This document shows, one piece after another, positions 8,521 to 19,700 of a DNA stretch of 64,000 nt. The notes under the pieces are model-generated. The model did no database searches. It was not told the DNA's origin and saw nothing but the letters and a program-made list of their open reading frames with translations. Where the stretch lies: the NCBI GenBank assembly GCA_964370965.1, contig CAYJLW010000015.1:1-64000 (forward strand), read 5' to 3'. Source of the DNA: CAYJLW01 sp964370965 (GTDB taxonomy: Bacteria > Actinomycetota > Acidimicrobiia > UBA2766). The number at the start of each line of letters is the position of its first letter. Position 1 is the first letter of the stretch. The position numbers were made by a program, and so were the translations under genes.

Positions 8521-9888
8521 GTGGCGGCCCGAGGACAGCGTTGGAGCCTGAGCATCTCGCCCCTCGGGGCCCTGGAACGGTTCGCTGCCGCGGCCGCGCG
8601 GGTGGTGCCGGTGTCCGTGGCGGTGCGGGCCGTCGTGGACCCCCACGCCGGGGTCGAGGCGGAGGCCGACGTCACGGTGCGGGCCGGGACGACCGGCGCT
8701 GCCACGGTGACCTGGCTCCTGAACGCCGGGTTCCGCACCGAGGGAGCGTCCCTCGACGGTCGACGATGCGAGCTCGGCGTCCTCCCCACGCCTCTGGGGA
8801 AGGTGATCCGCTGCCGCCTCCCCCGACGTCTCGCCCCGGACGACGAGGCCACCGTCCGACTCCGCTACGGCGGGGCGCCCCGCCCTGGCGCCGGGGTCGC
8901 CTGGATCGGCTCGGGCGGCGCGGAGCTCGGCCTCTTCTCCCTCTGGTACCCCTTCATGTACGGCTCTGACGCCCTCCCCTCCATGGATGTCGAGGCCACC
9001 GTCCCGGCCGCCTGGAACGTCGCCACGGGGGGGGAGCCGGCGGGGGAGGAACCGGCCACGTGGGGTCGCCGCCGCCTCCGCTTCGTGGACGCCAACCCCG
9101 TCCCCATGGCGGGACTCGTGGCCGGCCCCTGGGATGCGCACACCCGGGCGAGAGACGGCGTGGAGGTGAGCGTCCTCGCCCCGCCGCCCGCCGCCGCCCG
9201 CCCGGAACGGATCGCCGAGACCCTTGACTGGGCCCATGACGCCCTCGCCGTCTACCGGCGCCGCTTCGGGCCGTTTCCGTACCGGCACACTTGGGTCTAC
9301 CTCCGGCCCCGGCAGGCACCGCCGGTCTCGACGGCCGTGGCCGGCGGTGTGATGCTCGCCCGGCACCGCTGGGGCGGGGGCCGGGACGAGATCGACAGGG
9401 CGGCCCTCGTCGCCCACGAGATCGCCCACCACTGGTGGGGCCTGCAGGCTCGCCCCGGGCCCCGCGACGGCGGGTGGATGTTCGTCGAGTCCCTCGCCGA
9501 GTGGGCCTCGATCCTGGCCGTGGGCGACATCCTGGGCCCCGGCGCCGCCACTGAGAAGCTCCGGCGGAACCGGGCCTGGTACCGGGAGGCGTCCGCCGGT
9601 CTCGGCCTCCGAGAGCGGCCTCTTGCCGGCATCCGGGCGGCCGACCTCCCGATCGGGAACTACACAGACGTTCTCTACTGCCGGGGCTCGCTCTTCTTCG
9701 CCGCCCTCGCCGAGGATGTGGGCGGCACCGACGTCCTCTGCGCCGCCCTCGGGCGCCTCCTCGATGAGCGCCGTCATCTCCCCTGCCGTCTCACCGACCT
9801 GGAGGGCGTCCTCGCCGCTGCCGGCCACGACGCCAGGGACTTCGTGGACCGCTACGCCCGGACCGCCCGGACGGCTCTGGCGGGCTAG
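8521..9888 (+). CDS. M1-family (gluzincin) metallopeptidase
   Basis: This 455-aa protein starts at GTG with a leaderless-type TAGGGT box 6 nt upstream. It has the zinc site HEIAH (299-303) followed by HWWG and, 19 residues after the second His, Glu323 in FVESLAEW, equivalent to the third zinc ligand of M1 peptidases. The N-terminal ~200 residues look like the beta-rich M1 domain. The usual GAMEN motif is replaced by GGVMLA, and the protein is about half the size of classical aminopeptidase N because the C-terminal domains are missing. There is no signal peptide, so it is probably cytoplasmic. Its TAG stop and the TAG of the convergent gene share the palindrome CTAG. Peptidase activity is likely; aminopeptidase specificity is uncertain. 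Confidence 0.85.
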   Translation: MAARGQRWSLSISPLGALERFAAAAARVVPVSVAVRAVVDPHAGVEAEADVTVRAGTTGAATVTWLLNAGFRTEGASLDGRRCELGVLPTPLGKVIRCRLPRRLAPDDEATVRLRYGGAPRPGAGVAWIGSGGAELGLFSLWYPFMYGSDALPSMDVEATVPAAWNVATGGEPAGEEPATWGRRRLRFVDANPVPMAGLVAGPWDAHTRARDGVEVSVLAPPPAAARPERIAETLDWAHDALAVYRRRFGPFPYRHTWVYLRPRQAPPVSTAVAGGVMLARHRWGGGRDEIDRAALVAHEIAHHWWGLQARPGPRDGGWMFVESLAEWASILAVGDILGPGAATEKLRRNRAWYREASAGLGLRERPLAGIRAADLPIGNYTDVLYCRGSLFFAALAEDVGGTDVLCAALGRLLDERRHLPCRLTDLEGVLAAAGHDARDFVDRYARTARTALAG

Positions 9889-10346
9889 CGGTCGTCCAGC
9901 TTGCGCAGGATCTGGGCGTTCTGGTTCGAGAGCGCGTCGATGCCCTCATGGATTCCGTCGACGCGGGACTCGACGGTGTCGATCCGCTGGTTGACGAAGT
10001 CGAAGCCGTTCGCGGTCGCGTCGGCGAGTTGTCGGAGCCGGTCCACGACTTCGGCATGGTCTGCCTGCTGCGTCTGAGCGACGTCGTCGATGCGGCCGGA
10101 CATGTCGTCGATGCGGCCGGACATGTCGTCGATGCGCCCGGACATCTGGTTGACGTGGCCGGACATGTCGTCGATGCGCCCGGACATCTGGTTGACGTGG
10201 CCGGACATCTCCTCGACGAGGCCGCGGGTGTGCGTGTCGACGAGGAACAGGGTCTTGGCCTCGTCGTCCACCGCCCGGGCTTCCAGGATCCGGGCGACGA
10301 TGCGTTCGATTGCGGCGATCTGCTCTTCGCTGAAGGGTTGTGTCAT
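9885..10346 (-). CDS. Coiled-coil protein with six MSG heptads
   Basis: This 153-aa protein has an acidic helical N-terminus (residues 1-46), then six consecutive seven-residue units alternating MSGHVNQ and MSGRIDD (residues 47-88), then a further helical segment ending in NAQILRKLDDR. The pattern fits an elongated coiled coil. There is no signal peptide or membrane segment. The ATG at 10346 has GGGGGTGAAAG upstream as ribosome-binding site and TAAGCT about 20 nt before the start. It is divergent from the HIT gene (115 bp) and convergent with the peptidase, overlapping it by the four bases CTAG. The function is unknown. Confidence 0.7.
   Translation of the reverse strand: MTQPFSEEQIAAIERIVARILEARAVDDEAKTLFLVDTHTRGLVEEMSGHVNQMSGRIDDMSGHVNQMSGRIDDMSGRIDDMSGRIDDVAQTQQADHAEVVDRLRQLADATANGFDFVNQRIDTVESRVDGIHEGIDALSNQNAQILRKLDDR
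10083..10208 (-). repeat. Six tandem 21-bp units
   Basis: GGACAT recurs at 10098, 10119, 10140, 10161, 10182 and 10203, exactly 21 bp apart. The units encode the six MSG heptads. They are nearly identical at DNA level, so copy number could change by slippage without breaking frame. Confidence 0.9.
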
Positions 10347-10461
10347 CGGTCTTTCACCCCCAGGGGAGCTTACCCGGGGGCACCGACAGATAGAGCGGCC
10401 GGGGCGGGGTACCTTGGCGAACGACGGCGACGGGCGTCGGCCGTAAGGAGCAGGGGCAGCC

Positions 10462-10887
10462 ATGGCGACGATCTTCACGCGCATCATCGACGGGGAGCTC
10501 CCCGGCCGTTTCGTCTGGAAGGACGACCGCTGCGTGGCGTTCCTCTCGATCAATCCGTTGCAGCCCGGCCACACCCTCGTCGTGCCCAGGGAGGAGGTCG
10601 ACCACTGGATCGACCTCGACCCCGGCCTCGCCCGGCACCTCATGGCCGTGTCCCAGAAGATCGCCCGGGCGCAGGCCGCCGCCTTCGAGCCCGCGAAGGT
10701 GGGCCTCATGGTCGCCGGCCTCGAAGTGCCCCACGTCCACTTCCACGTCGTCCCCATCCGGGGCGTGCACGACCTCGACTTCGCGAACGCCGAGCGCGAT
10801 CCCGACCCCGTCGTCCTCGACGTCGCCGCCGGGAAGCTCCGAGACGCCCTTCGCGCGGCGGGCCACCCCGAGGTCGTCGACGCGTAG
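10462..10887 (+). CDS. HIT-family nucleotide hydrolase or transferase
   Basis: This 141-aa protein carries the histidine triad HVHFH (91-95) followed by VVP, the hallmark of HIT proteins, and the N-terminal strand pattern FTRIIDGELPGRFVWKDD with LQPGHTLVVPRE typical of HINT/Hit-like enzymes that hydrolyse nucleoside phosphoramidates or dinucleotides. The length is normal. AAGGAG lies 11 nt before the ATG, and TACCTT at 10410-10415 may be its -10. It is cytoplasmic, divergent from the coiled-coil gene and convergent with the LuxR-type regulator (7 bp between stops). Confidence 0.9.
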   Translation: MATIFTRIIDGELPGRFVWKDDRCVAFLSINPLQPGHTLVVPREEVDHWIDLDPGLARHLMAVSQKIARAQAAAFEPAKVGLMVAGLEVPHVHFHVVPIRGVHDLDFANAERDPDPVVLDVAAGKLRDALRAAGHPEVVDA

Positions 10888-10894
10888 CGGACGG

Positions 10895-13429
10895 CTACGG
10901 GCGGGATCGGGTGTCCTCGGCGAGGAGTATCGCCTCGGCGCGGCTGCGGGCGCCGAGCTTGCGCCGGGCCGTGGTCACGTAGCTCTCGACCGTCCTGGGA
11001 CTGATGCCGAGGCGGCGTCCGATCTGGGCGTAGGTGAGTCCTGATGCGACGAGGCCGAGGGTCTGGCGTTCCCGCTCGGACAGGACCGACGGCCGCGCAG
11101 TCTGGACGTCTTCCTCCACGGCCGCTCCCGCGTCTCGGAGAGCGGCGTCTATGCGACGCAGGAGCGGCGCCATGCCGGCGGCGGCCGCCCCGGCGCGGGC
11201 GGTGAGGAGCTCGGCAGCGGCGTCGTCCTCCCGACCGATCCGCAGCAGCGCCAGGCCCCGGCCCCAACGGCAACGCAGCTCGCCCCGAAGGAAGCATCCC
11301 GCGTACTCCTCGGCGCCTTGCGCGAAGAGCGCGGCGGCGTCTCCTGCCGCCTCGACGGTACCGTCCGCGAGACGTCCCACGGCAGCGGTCTCGCTGGCCG
11401 GACCGTGGCTGAGGGGGAAGGGGAAGCGGGGCAGCGGGGGGCCGGGGTCCTGCCCCGTCTCGAGGCGCACCCACCAGCGCGTGGGGCGCAGGAACAGCGT
11501 CGGGGTGCCTGTCGCCCCGGAGTCCGGTATGGCGTCGAGGAGCGCGGCGGCCGCCTCAGGCCGGTCCGTCCAGAAGGCGATCTCCGCCTGCACGAAGGGG
11601 AGGACGACTCGGGCTGTGAGACTGCGCACCTCGCCCAGGGTGGCGTTCACGACCTCGGCGGCGGCGTCGAGATGGCCCCGGTCGGCGAGGGCGAGGGCGT
11701 AGGCCGCGCTCAGCATGTCGCGGTCCCGGTCGGTGGGGTTGCCGGCGAGGAGGCCGGGTGCGGCGTCCAACGTGGCGTCGTAGTCGCCGAGGAAGCAGGC
11801 GACGGTTGTCTCGAGGGCCCGGAACTCCGTCTCCCACCGGGACGTCCCCGCCGCCCCGGCTTCGACAGCCGCCGCGGCGGCCAGTTCTCGCCCTTGCGCC
11901 ATGCGTCCGTGCATGCACCAACCGAGGACGGCGTTCTGGGTCGCCTCGAAGTAGAGGTTCCAGTCGTCTCCTTCCCGAGCCCGCGTCCGGACCGCCTCCA
12001 GGTTCTCCTCCCAGCCCTCGGCGTCCAAGAGCATCCTGGCGAACCCCGCGTACATGGGGGAGCGGCCCAGCTCCACGCCGATGGCCGCCACATCGTCCGA
12101 AAGGGCGGCCGCGCGGGAGAAGACCTCGGGCAGGTTCCAGTCGACGTACATGACGCGGCGGAGGTCCTCTTCGCGGAGGCGGATCGACACCTCGCTCCCC
12201 GCGGGGGCGAGGCCCAGGCCGGCGGCGACGGCTGCGGCGGCGTCCTCGACGTGCAGCAGCTCCGCAAACCCGCGTGCCTCCCAGTAGCGGACCCAGGCCA
12301 GGGCTTCGTCGTCGTCGGTCTTCACGGCGGCGGCGAGGGCGAGGGCGGCCTCGCATTCCCGTGCCTGCATCAGCTCCGACACCGCCTCCAGGCGGAGGCG
12401 GTCGGCGGCGGGGCCGTCGCCGCACTCGGCGGCGACGCGCAGGTGGGCGATGCGTTCCCCGACTGTGGGGGCGCGGCGCGACGCTGCGAGGGCGAGCTGG
12501 TGGGCCTCGTGCCGGTCCCCCGCGGCGGCACGATGGCGGGCCGCCTCGCCGGGATCCGCCACCGCCAGGGCGATCTCGCGGTGCAGGACGCGGCGTGCGG
12601 CCGCCGGCACGGCCGCCAGTGCCCATTCGCCGATGAGGCCGTGACGGATCGCGACGGCGGCATCGCCGGTCACGACGAGCTCGGCATCCTGCAGGGACCT
12701 CAGGGCCGGCTCTCCGCAGAGCCTCCCGGCGAGGTCCCGGGGGGCGGGGCGGCCGAGGAGGGCGAGACGCGCCAGGGCTTCTCGGGCTGCTGGGGAGAGG
12801 TCCCGGACACGTGTCTCGACCAGCGTGGCGAGGACAGCAGAGGTCGAGTCGGTCTTGGCGAGCTCCTCGGCCAGCAGGGGGTTGCCGCCGGACGCCCGCG
12901 CCACGACGCCGACCCGTTCCGGATCGAGGTTCGGTCTTGTCGCGCGTACGACCTGCACGGTGGTGGCTGCGTCCAGGGCGCCCAGACGATGCTGCTCGAA
13001 ACCGGCGGCGCAGAGGCGGTTGCTCTCGGTTTCGAACCCCGGATACTCCGAGCGCATCGTGACCAGCATGCGGACTCGCCCCGCGAGCATGGGCAGGAGG
13101 TCCTTGGTCTGGCGGTCGGCCCAGTGGACGTCGTCGAGCAGGAGGAGGCCGTCACCCACTCGCTCGCGCACGAGAACTGCCACGGCGGGTAGGTCGCCGC
13201 CGACCTCTGCGTCGCCGAGCGAGAGCGCCCGCCGCAGGGCCTGGAACGACACCCACCACATCGTCGAGAGGCAGAGGCCTTCGAACACCTCGAGTCCGCA
13301 GGAGGCCCCCGCCGCCCGCGCCAGGCTGGTCTTGCCGATCCCCGCCTCCCCGCACACCAGGGCGGGCCGACCGGCGGAGATGTCGGCGCCGAGGAGGTCC
13401 AGTTCACGGGATCGCCCCAGGAGCGTCAT
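10895..13429 (-). CDS. LuxR-type ATPase regulator, single C-terminal HTH
   Basis: This 844-aa protein starts MTLLGRSRELDLLG with AGGAA upstream of the ATG. It has Walker A GEAGIGKTS (27-35) and Walker B LLLLDDVHWAD (95-105), a long alpha-helical middle like the TPR-type sensor of MalT/LAL regulators, and a LuxR HTH at 783-844 (LSERERQTLGLVASG, IGRRLGISPRTVESYV). The family uses ATP-driven conformational switching to activate transcription. It lies divergent from giant 1, with 312 bp between starts, and is a good candidate regulator of it. It is closely related to the partial regulator at the right window end, and lacks the second HTH found in the two regulators between the giants. Confidence 0.9.
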   Translation of the reverse strand: MTLLGRSRELDLLGADISAGRPALVCGEAGIGKTSLARAAGASCGLEVFEGLCLSTMWWVSFQALRRALSLGDAEVGGDLPAVAVLVRERVGDGLLLLDDVHWADRQTKDLLPMLAGRVRMLVTMRSEYPGFETESNRLCAAGFEQHRLGALDAATTVQVVRATRPNLDPERVGVVARASGGNPLLAEELAKTDSTSAVLATLVETRVRDLSPAAREALARLALLGRPAPRDLAGRLCGEPALRSLQDAELVVTGDAAVAIRHGLIGEWALAAVPAAARRVLHREIALAVADPGEAARHRAAAGDRHEAHQLALAASRRAPTVGERIAHLRVAAECGDGPAADRLRLEAVSELMQARECEAALALAAAVKTDDDEALAWVRYWEARGFAELLHVEDAAAAVAAGLGLAPAGSEVSIRLREEDLRRVMYVDWNLPEVFSRAAALSDDVAAIGVELGRSPMYAGFARMLLDAEGWEENLEAVRTRAREGDDWNLYFEATQNAVLGWCMHGRMAQGRELAAAAAVEAGAAGTSRWETEFRALETTVACFLGDYDATLDAAPGLLAGNPTDRDRDMLSAAYALALADRGHLDAAAEVVNATLGEVRSLTARVVLPFVQAEIAFWTDRPEAAAALLDAIPDSGATGTPTLFLRPTRWWVRLETGQDPGPPLPRFPFPLSHGPASETAAVGRLADGTVEAAGDAAALFAQGAEEYAGCFLRGELRCRWGRGLALLRIGREDDAAAELLTARAGAAAAGMAPLLRRIDAALRDAGAAVEEDVQTARPSVLSERERQTLGLVASGLTYAQIGRRLGISPRTVESYVTTARRKLGARSRAEAILLAEDTRSRP

Positions 13430-13741
13430 CGAGGGTTCCTCGGCGCGACGGGCGGGCGCTCTGCCAGGAACGCGGCCGGCGGCTGACGAATACCAGTCCA
13501 CGTGGGGCCCGTGTCAGAGGGGGTGCGGCGTGCCACGGTCGCGACTGTACGCGCCGGGGGGTCTCCCTCACGAGGAGGTTCCCGGGCGGGGCCCGGACAC
13601 GACGTGCGCCTCGCCGGGTCGCACAGTGGCCGGTATCCCGGAGGTGCCGGAGGCGCCCGCGGGTTACGGTGAGAACGATCGCGTGTTCGGCAGGAACGTG
13701 CCCACCCACACGGGCGCGGCGAGGCTGGTAGGAGAGCGGGC
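13430..13741. other. Divergent intergenic region between the LuxR-type regulator and giant 1
   Basis: The 312 bp must hold both promoters. A -10-like TACGGT lies at 13665-13670, 72 bp before the giant 1 start, in a TTACGGTGAGAAC context resembling the giant 2 and 3 promoters (TTACGTTT plus GA and AC), but the TTGAAG -35 element is not present. The ribosome-binding site GGCTGGTAGGAG, conserved in all three giants, ends 7 nt before the TTG start. Confidence 0.5.
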
Positions 13742-16700
13742 TTGGGAGCGATGGGGTTCGGCAATGGGCGCAGGGCAGTCAGGGCGGGGCGCGCGCGTGC
13801 GGTGGTGGCAGTCACGGTGGCGGTGACGCTGCTGGCCGCCGTGACCCCGACCGATCCCGCGGCCGCCTCGCAATGGGACACCCAGGACGTCACCTCGGCG
13901 GGCAGCGTGCAGGACGCCTACCCGTACAAGGGGCTCCCGACCTCACAGCTCGACCCCCGCGGCTTCTCCTACGGCTCCAGCGCTTCCTACGCCGCCTGGT
14001 ACCTCGCCGACAACGGCGTCACGGTCAAGGCCACGATGGAGGCCGCTGACGGTCCCGACACCGTGAAGCTCGCCACCGCCTCCCCCTACAACGGCGGGAC
14101 GGGCTCCTGGACGACGTCGACGTGGCGGCTCGGCTTCCACATCAAGGACGACGCCGCCGCCCGTCTGGGAGATCTCTACGTCGGCTCGGGAGGGTCCTGG
14201 ATCGGGGTCGTCTACGCCCACGACGGCGGCTGGCTCACCGTGGCGGGCTACCGCCTCGGCGGCAGCGGTTTCGCCGTGAAGCGCCTCCGGGTCGCTGCCG
14301 GGGACTGCACCTGCATCCTCGACTACCTGAACACGCCGATCGACGCTGGCCAGGGCGGCATCAAGGTCGCCGAGGACACCGTCTACGACATGATCCGGCG
14401 GAACTGGGCGGGCGACGCCGCCGAGGTGAGCCCGTCCGCCGTCGACAGCACTGGAGAGGCGAACGGCTGGGTGAGCCTCGACGGTGAGGCCTCCTACCTG
14501 CATGCGAGCTCGCCGCAGGACGTGTCCTTCCCGGCGGGGGGATCCTTCGACGTCAACGCCAACGGGTGGGTTCTCTACAACCGCACGTGGGGGGACGAGA
14601 TCGACGGATCCCCCGGCCCCGGGTGGGGCGCCGGCTCCCTATACCCCACCGGTGTCTCGCTCAGCCCCAACCTCGACCACGCCGCCTGGATCACGGACTC
14701 CGCGATGCTCCCCGAGGACGAGTGTGCCGACGGCGTGCAGCACTACGCGATGGCCTACCAGGGCCAGATCCTGGACGTGTCGAGCCTGTGGTACCGGATG
14801 CCCCTGCTCGCCGACCCCGAGTACTGGGTGCTCTCGGCGGGCGGAGTTCGGGTGAACCCGGACCCGGTGCCTGTCGGGTCCCCCGGGGGGACGTCGGGGC
14901 TCTGCGTTCCCGAGCCGGGCCGTGCGGTCCACTCGCGGGACCTCTACACCACGGATCTCCGCACAGGGGACACCTCCATTGCCACGCCGCCGCAGCTCAA
15001 CTCCGACACCCGCTACGGCCAGGAGTCCTACCTCGGCGGCGACGTCCACTCGGGACCCAAGTACACGCACAGGATCTCGGACGACGGCGTGGTCACGCTC
15101 AAGGCCTCCGCGCGGGCGGCGGCGGGTTACCCCACGGAGAGCCCGCAGGGCTACCTCCCCTCCCCGCTGCGGGAGCGGGCGGTGCAGGCGATCAACCTGG
15201 TGCTGGGCGCGGTGCCCATGAACACGCCGCTGTACGCGCCCTGGGGTCTGGCGCCGCCGGACCCGGGGTGGTGGGCCCTGGAGCACGTCCCGGCGCTGGG
15301 GGAGGCGTTCCAGGGCATATCGGTGGAGATGACGCAGTCGGACTGGCCCGCCCCCACGCGGCTCACGCCACCCTGCGCCACGTTCGTGGGCCGGGGCTAC
15401 TGGTGCAAGCACGACACCGCCTACTTCACCTTCCGCAACGCGGGGCCGTGGCGCACGCTCGTGGGCACGTACGACGTCGCCGACCCGGCGGGAAGCTGGA
15501 ACGAGGTGTGGGGCACGTACGACGACGACACGCGGTCTGTGGTGACCGTTCCCGCCACTGGCGACGTCCTCCGGCCGTCGCCGGACCTGGGGTCGCTGCA
15601 GCGCTACGCGCCGTGGTGGGCCCGCTGCGACAACGGCAACCTCTGCCCCCCGCTGAGCGCCTCTCTGACTCCGAGCGGCCGCTGGTGGTCCAGCGACGCC
15701 GAGATCAACGTCGGAGGGCCCGGTGGTGGTGTCTGCCTCGAGGGCGTGGCTTCCGGGGACCGCTACGACTGCCGCCCCATGACCCAGATCTCAGGCGGGC
15801 TCGTGGAGCGGACCGGTCCCAACGACGACGGGGAGTTCGTCGCCGTCTACCGCGCCGAGGGGTCCAACTCCACCCAACCCGCCCAGTACGCCGCCGTGTG
15901 GCGCCCCGGCCGGGACCACAAGATGAAGCTGTCGTCGGCGGCCCTCCTGCCCGAGATCGACGACGGCGGCGGGTCCGCGTGGCGGGTCGTGGACGTGAGC
16001 GGCGTGAGCCAGAAGACCCCCACGGGCCGCCGGACACTCGCGACGTACGCCCGGAGCGGATGGCCGTCGTCCGCCGAGCGGCGCTTTGCGATCATCGAGA
16101 TCCCCGACCGGGTGAGCGCCCCCGTCCCCCACCCCGAGGTGACCTCCGGCAGCGGTCCCACCCGGGGTCAGGGTGTCGTGGCCGGGGGGGGCCGCTGGGA
16201 GGTCGGCACCCGGACCGAAGCCGAGCACAGCGGTGAGATGGCGGGTTCCCGCAAAGGCCTCATGGGCGTGGCCGTGAAGCGCGACACCGGTGACAGCGTC
16301 CCGACGGGGGCGGCGTTCTACGAGCTCTCCTCGCCGTCGCGGCGCTGGCGGGTGGTGGGCCGGCACTGGGATTCCCTCCGCGTGGACACCGCCGCGCAGG
16401 CATACCGCCTGGAGCGGCCCGGGAGCACGGCGACCCTCCGGGGTCCCTGCGACGTGTACTCCACCACCAACGAGGGCGGCAAGCAGCCGTTCCTGCTCGA
16501 GCCCTTCGTGGACCGGCGGGGCACGTACTGCACGTGGACGTTCACGGAGGGTTCCCCGAGCGGCAACGCCGGGGGCGCCGCGGAGTTCTCCCTCAACGTG
16601 ACGCGCGCGAGCGGGGGCCAGGTGGTTCTCGACGTGCCCCGCACGGCCGTCCCGCTCGGTCCCAGCAACCAGCTTCTCGTCGATGCGGCGGGCTACGACA

Positions 16701-19700
16701 AGCCGCTCTCGGCGCTCGGCAAGCGCCTGGAACGGGCGGCGAAGAACCTCGCCGCCGGCCTCGTCGACGAGCTCGCCGACGACGTGGCCGCCGTCGAGGT
16801 CGACTACGAGGTCGAGCAGATGCTGGAGACCCTGGACCCCTGGGTCGACCACCAGCTCGCCGAGCTCAAGACCTACGCCTTGGGCTGGGTCGACCGCCTC
16901 TCCCCCTGGCTGGAGGAGCACGTCTTCACGCCCATGGAGGAGTGGATCAGCACGTTCGTGGACCGCTGGGGAGTGAACTTCGGCTGGGTGCGCGACGGGA
17001 TCGAGGAGCTCGTGCAGGCTCCGGCGGAGAACCTCCGGACCTTCTGCGAGAACATCGCGGGCTCCGCCGTCGACATGGCCGACGCCTTCGCGGCGACGCT
17101 GAGCCATCCGCTCTTCGCCGGTTGGGGGGTCAACCTCGACGATTCGGGGACGCTCAGCGACACGATCAGCACCTTCTCGGACTGGGTGGACGGCATCTGC
17201 GGTGAGCTCGGCGCGGCCGCCGAGGCCGCCCTCACGAGCGCTCTGGACACGTACGTGACCGCGCCCTTGGATGCCCTCACGGCCCTCATCCAGAGTGTCG
17301 CCGACGGCATCAAGGCGCTCATCGCCACGCGGACCGACGAGCTCCGGTCCCAGGTGAACGGCGCGATAGCGTCCCTGCGGGCCGGCATCGAGGGTTTCGA
17401 CCTCGGGAGCCTGAAGGGCGTCCCGGTGGACCCCATCGGGACGTGCCCGGCGGAGGGGGAGCCGGGCTACGACCGGAACTGCCGTATCGACCTCGTCCGG
17501 GACTGGGCGCGCCAAGCGCTCCTCGCCGCCCACGACTGGGTACTCGACCAGGTCTACGAGCCGAACCCCGCCTACGACTACCACCACCCCGCGGGGTGCG
17601 GGGGCACGATGCGGCTCCTCAAGACACTGCACTGCGCCGTGAACGAGGGTCGCACCGCCTACATGGACGCCCTGACCAGCCAGCTCGCTCCCATCGACTC
17701 CGCGATCCAGAGCTTCGCCGCCGGGCTGTCCGCGATCACGACCAGCGACGAGTACGACCGGCTCTTCCACTGCGTGGCCGGTATCGCCCCCACGATCACC
17801 CAGGCCATGAGCGGGATCAACTGGAACCTGGGCGGGGGGTCGGGCATCTTCGGGTTCTTCGCCTCCGGATGGGCGAACTGGTTCATGGGGGGCGACACGG
17901 AGGGGCAGTCCCCCCTGAAGCCGAACATCATCGAGTGCCTCTTGCCCACACCGGGGGGGTGGTGGCCGAACGACGCCGACTGGCTGCCATTGGGTCCCTG
18001 GGAGCCCGAACAGGTGGAGCTGGTCCTCTACGGCGCCCTGGACTTCATCTCGAACGTGGTGGCCGACCGGCTCTCGCGCATCAGCACGGACGGCGGCAAC
18101 GCCAACGCTGTAGGTCGCGCGATCCTGCAGATGCTCATCGACCTCTCGCGGCGCACGATCACGCTCGACGGCGAAGAGGTGCCGGGCACGTACGTAGAAG
18201 CGCTCGAGAAGGCGATCGCCGACGGGGGCGACGTCTCCTGGGAACAGGTGTGGGGGTACCTCACGGACGGCATGGACGGCTTCACGGGTGCCGGGCTCTC
18301 GGACTGGCAGAGCGTCCAGAGCGGGATGCGCTGCGCGGAGGTCCGCTACGACGGGGAGTGGTGGTACGACCACGCCCCTGACGTGCTCAAGAGCGCCTTC
18401 GACGCCGTCGGGTTCCTGGAGGGCTGCGCGAAGGGCGGCTGGGTCGACGGCGTCCTGAAGTACTTCCTCGAGGACAAGAGCCGGTTCCTGGGGCGGCCCC
18501 TGGTGGAGCGCTACACGTACCTCTGGGACAATCCGAAGGGCCTGGGCGAGGGCATCCACCGCCTTCTCGACACCTGGGAGAAGCGCCTCGTGGCCTGGGT
18601 GCAGGCCCGTCTCCCCGACGGCCTGCGCGACCTGGCGGGCTGGATCCGGGGTGAGGGCGCGGCGGCGCGCCCGCAGGTGGAGACGGCTCTGCACGACCAG
18701 GTGGCCGGGCTCATGGCGCTCCTGCAGGTGCGCGCCGGAGAGGCGGCGAGCCCGGCGGAGGCGGCCGTGAACGCCGCTGCGGACCGCGTGGTCGCCACCC
18801 TGGACCGCCTCGCGGACACCCTGGAGACGCAGGCGGCACAGCCGTGGCTGCGGGAGGTGGCACAGCTCGTGGCGTGGGCGAATGCCCGCCTCGCCCAGGC
18901 GCTCACCGGGGTCGAAGCCGTCATCGCCGCCGTGCGTTCGTGGGTCGACGGGCTGGGACTGCCCGCTGAGCTGGAGGCGGCCGTGTTCGCGCTCCTCGAC
19001 CGGATCCACGACGCCGTCGTTGACGCCGGCCAGTGGGTGGACGACAACGCCATCGAGCCGATCGACGAGCAGCTCCAGGGGCTCCTGCGCCTGGCCTTCG
19101 GAGCGATCGCGGACGCCATCCGTTCCCAGCGGGCGAACGTGTACGCCCTGCGGGACAGCCTCGTGGGCAAGTTCAACGCTTGGCTGACGGGCTGGGCGGA
19201 GCAGGTGATGAAGTCCTGCGGCGAGGGGCACACGGAGACCCCCGGGATGTCTGTCGGCGTCTGCGACGTGGTCGCGGAGCCCGTGGGCACGATCTACGAC
19301 GCCGGCGTGAACTGGATCGCAGGCGGGATCGAGAACCTCGCCGACGTCATCGAGTCCCGTGTCTCGGGGGCGCCCCGCTCGATCCGGGCCTACCTCGACG
19401 ACCTCAACTGCGAGCTCGTCCTCTACGTCTACGACATCCAGTCCGTCACCTCTGCGGTGTGCGACCGCGTCAACGCCGGGCAGCCGCCCTTCGCGGTGAA
19501 GAAGCCCTCCACGACCCTCCTGAACCTCCTCGCGGACCACGGCGAGGAGCTCAAGGCGTGGATCCTGGACGAGCTGGCGAAGGCGGCGGACACGATCCGG
19601 GGCTTCGACCTGGAGTCCGAGGGGTTGTGGGCGGCGATGGACGCCACGGCGCAGTCGGGCATGCAGTTCGCCATGTTCGCTGTGGACCCCGACGTGCGGG

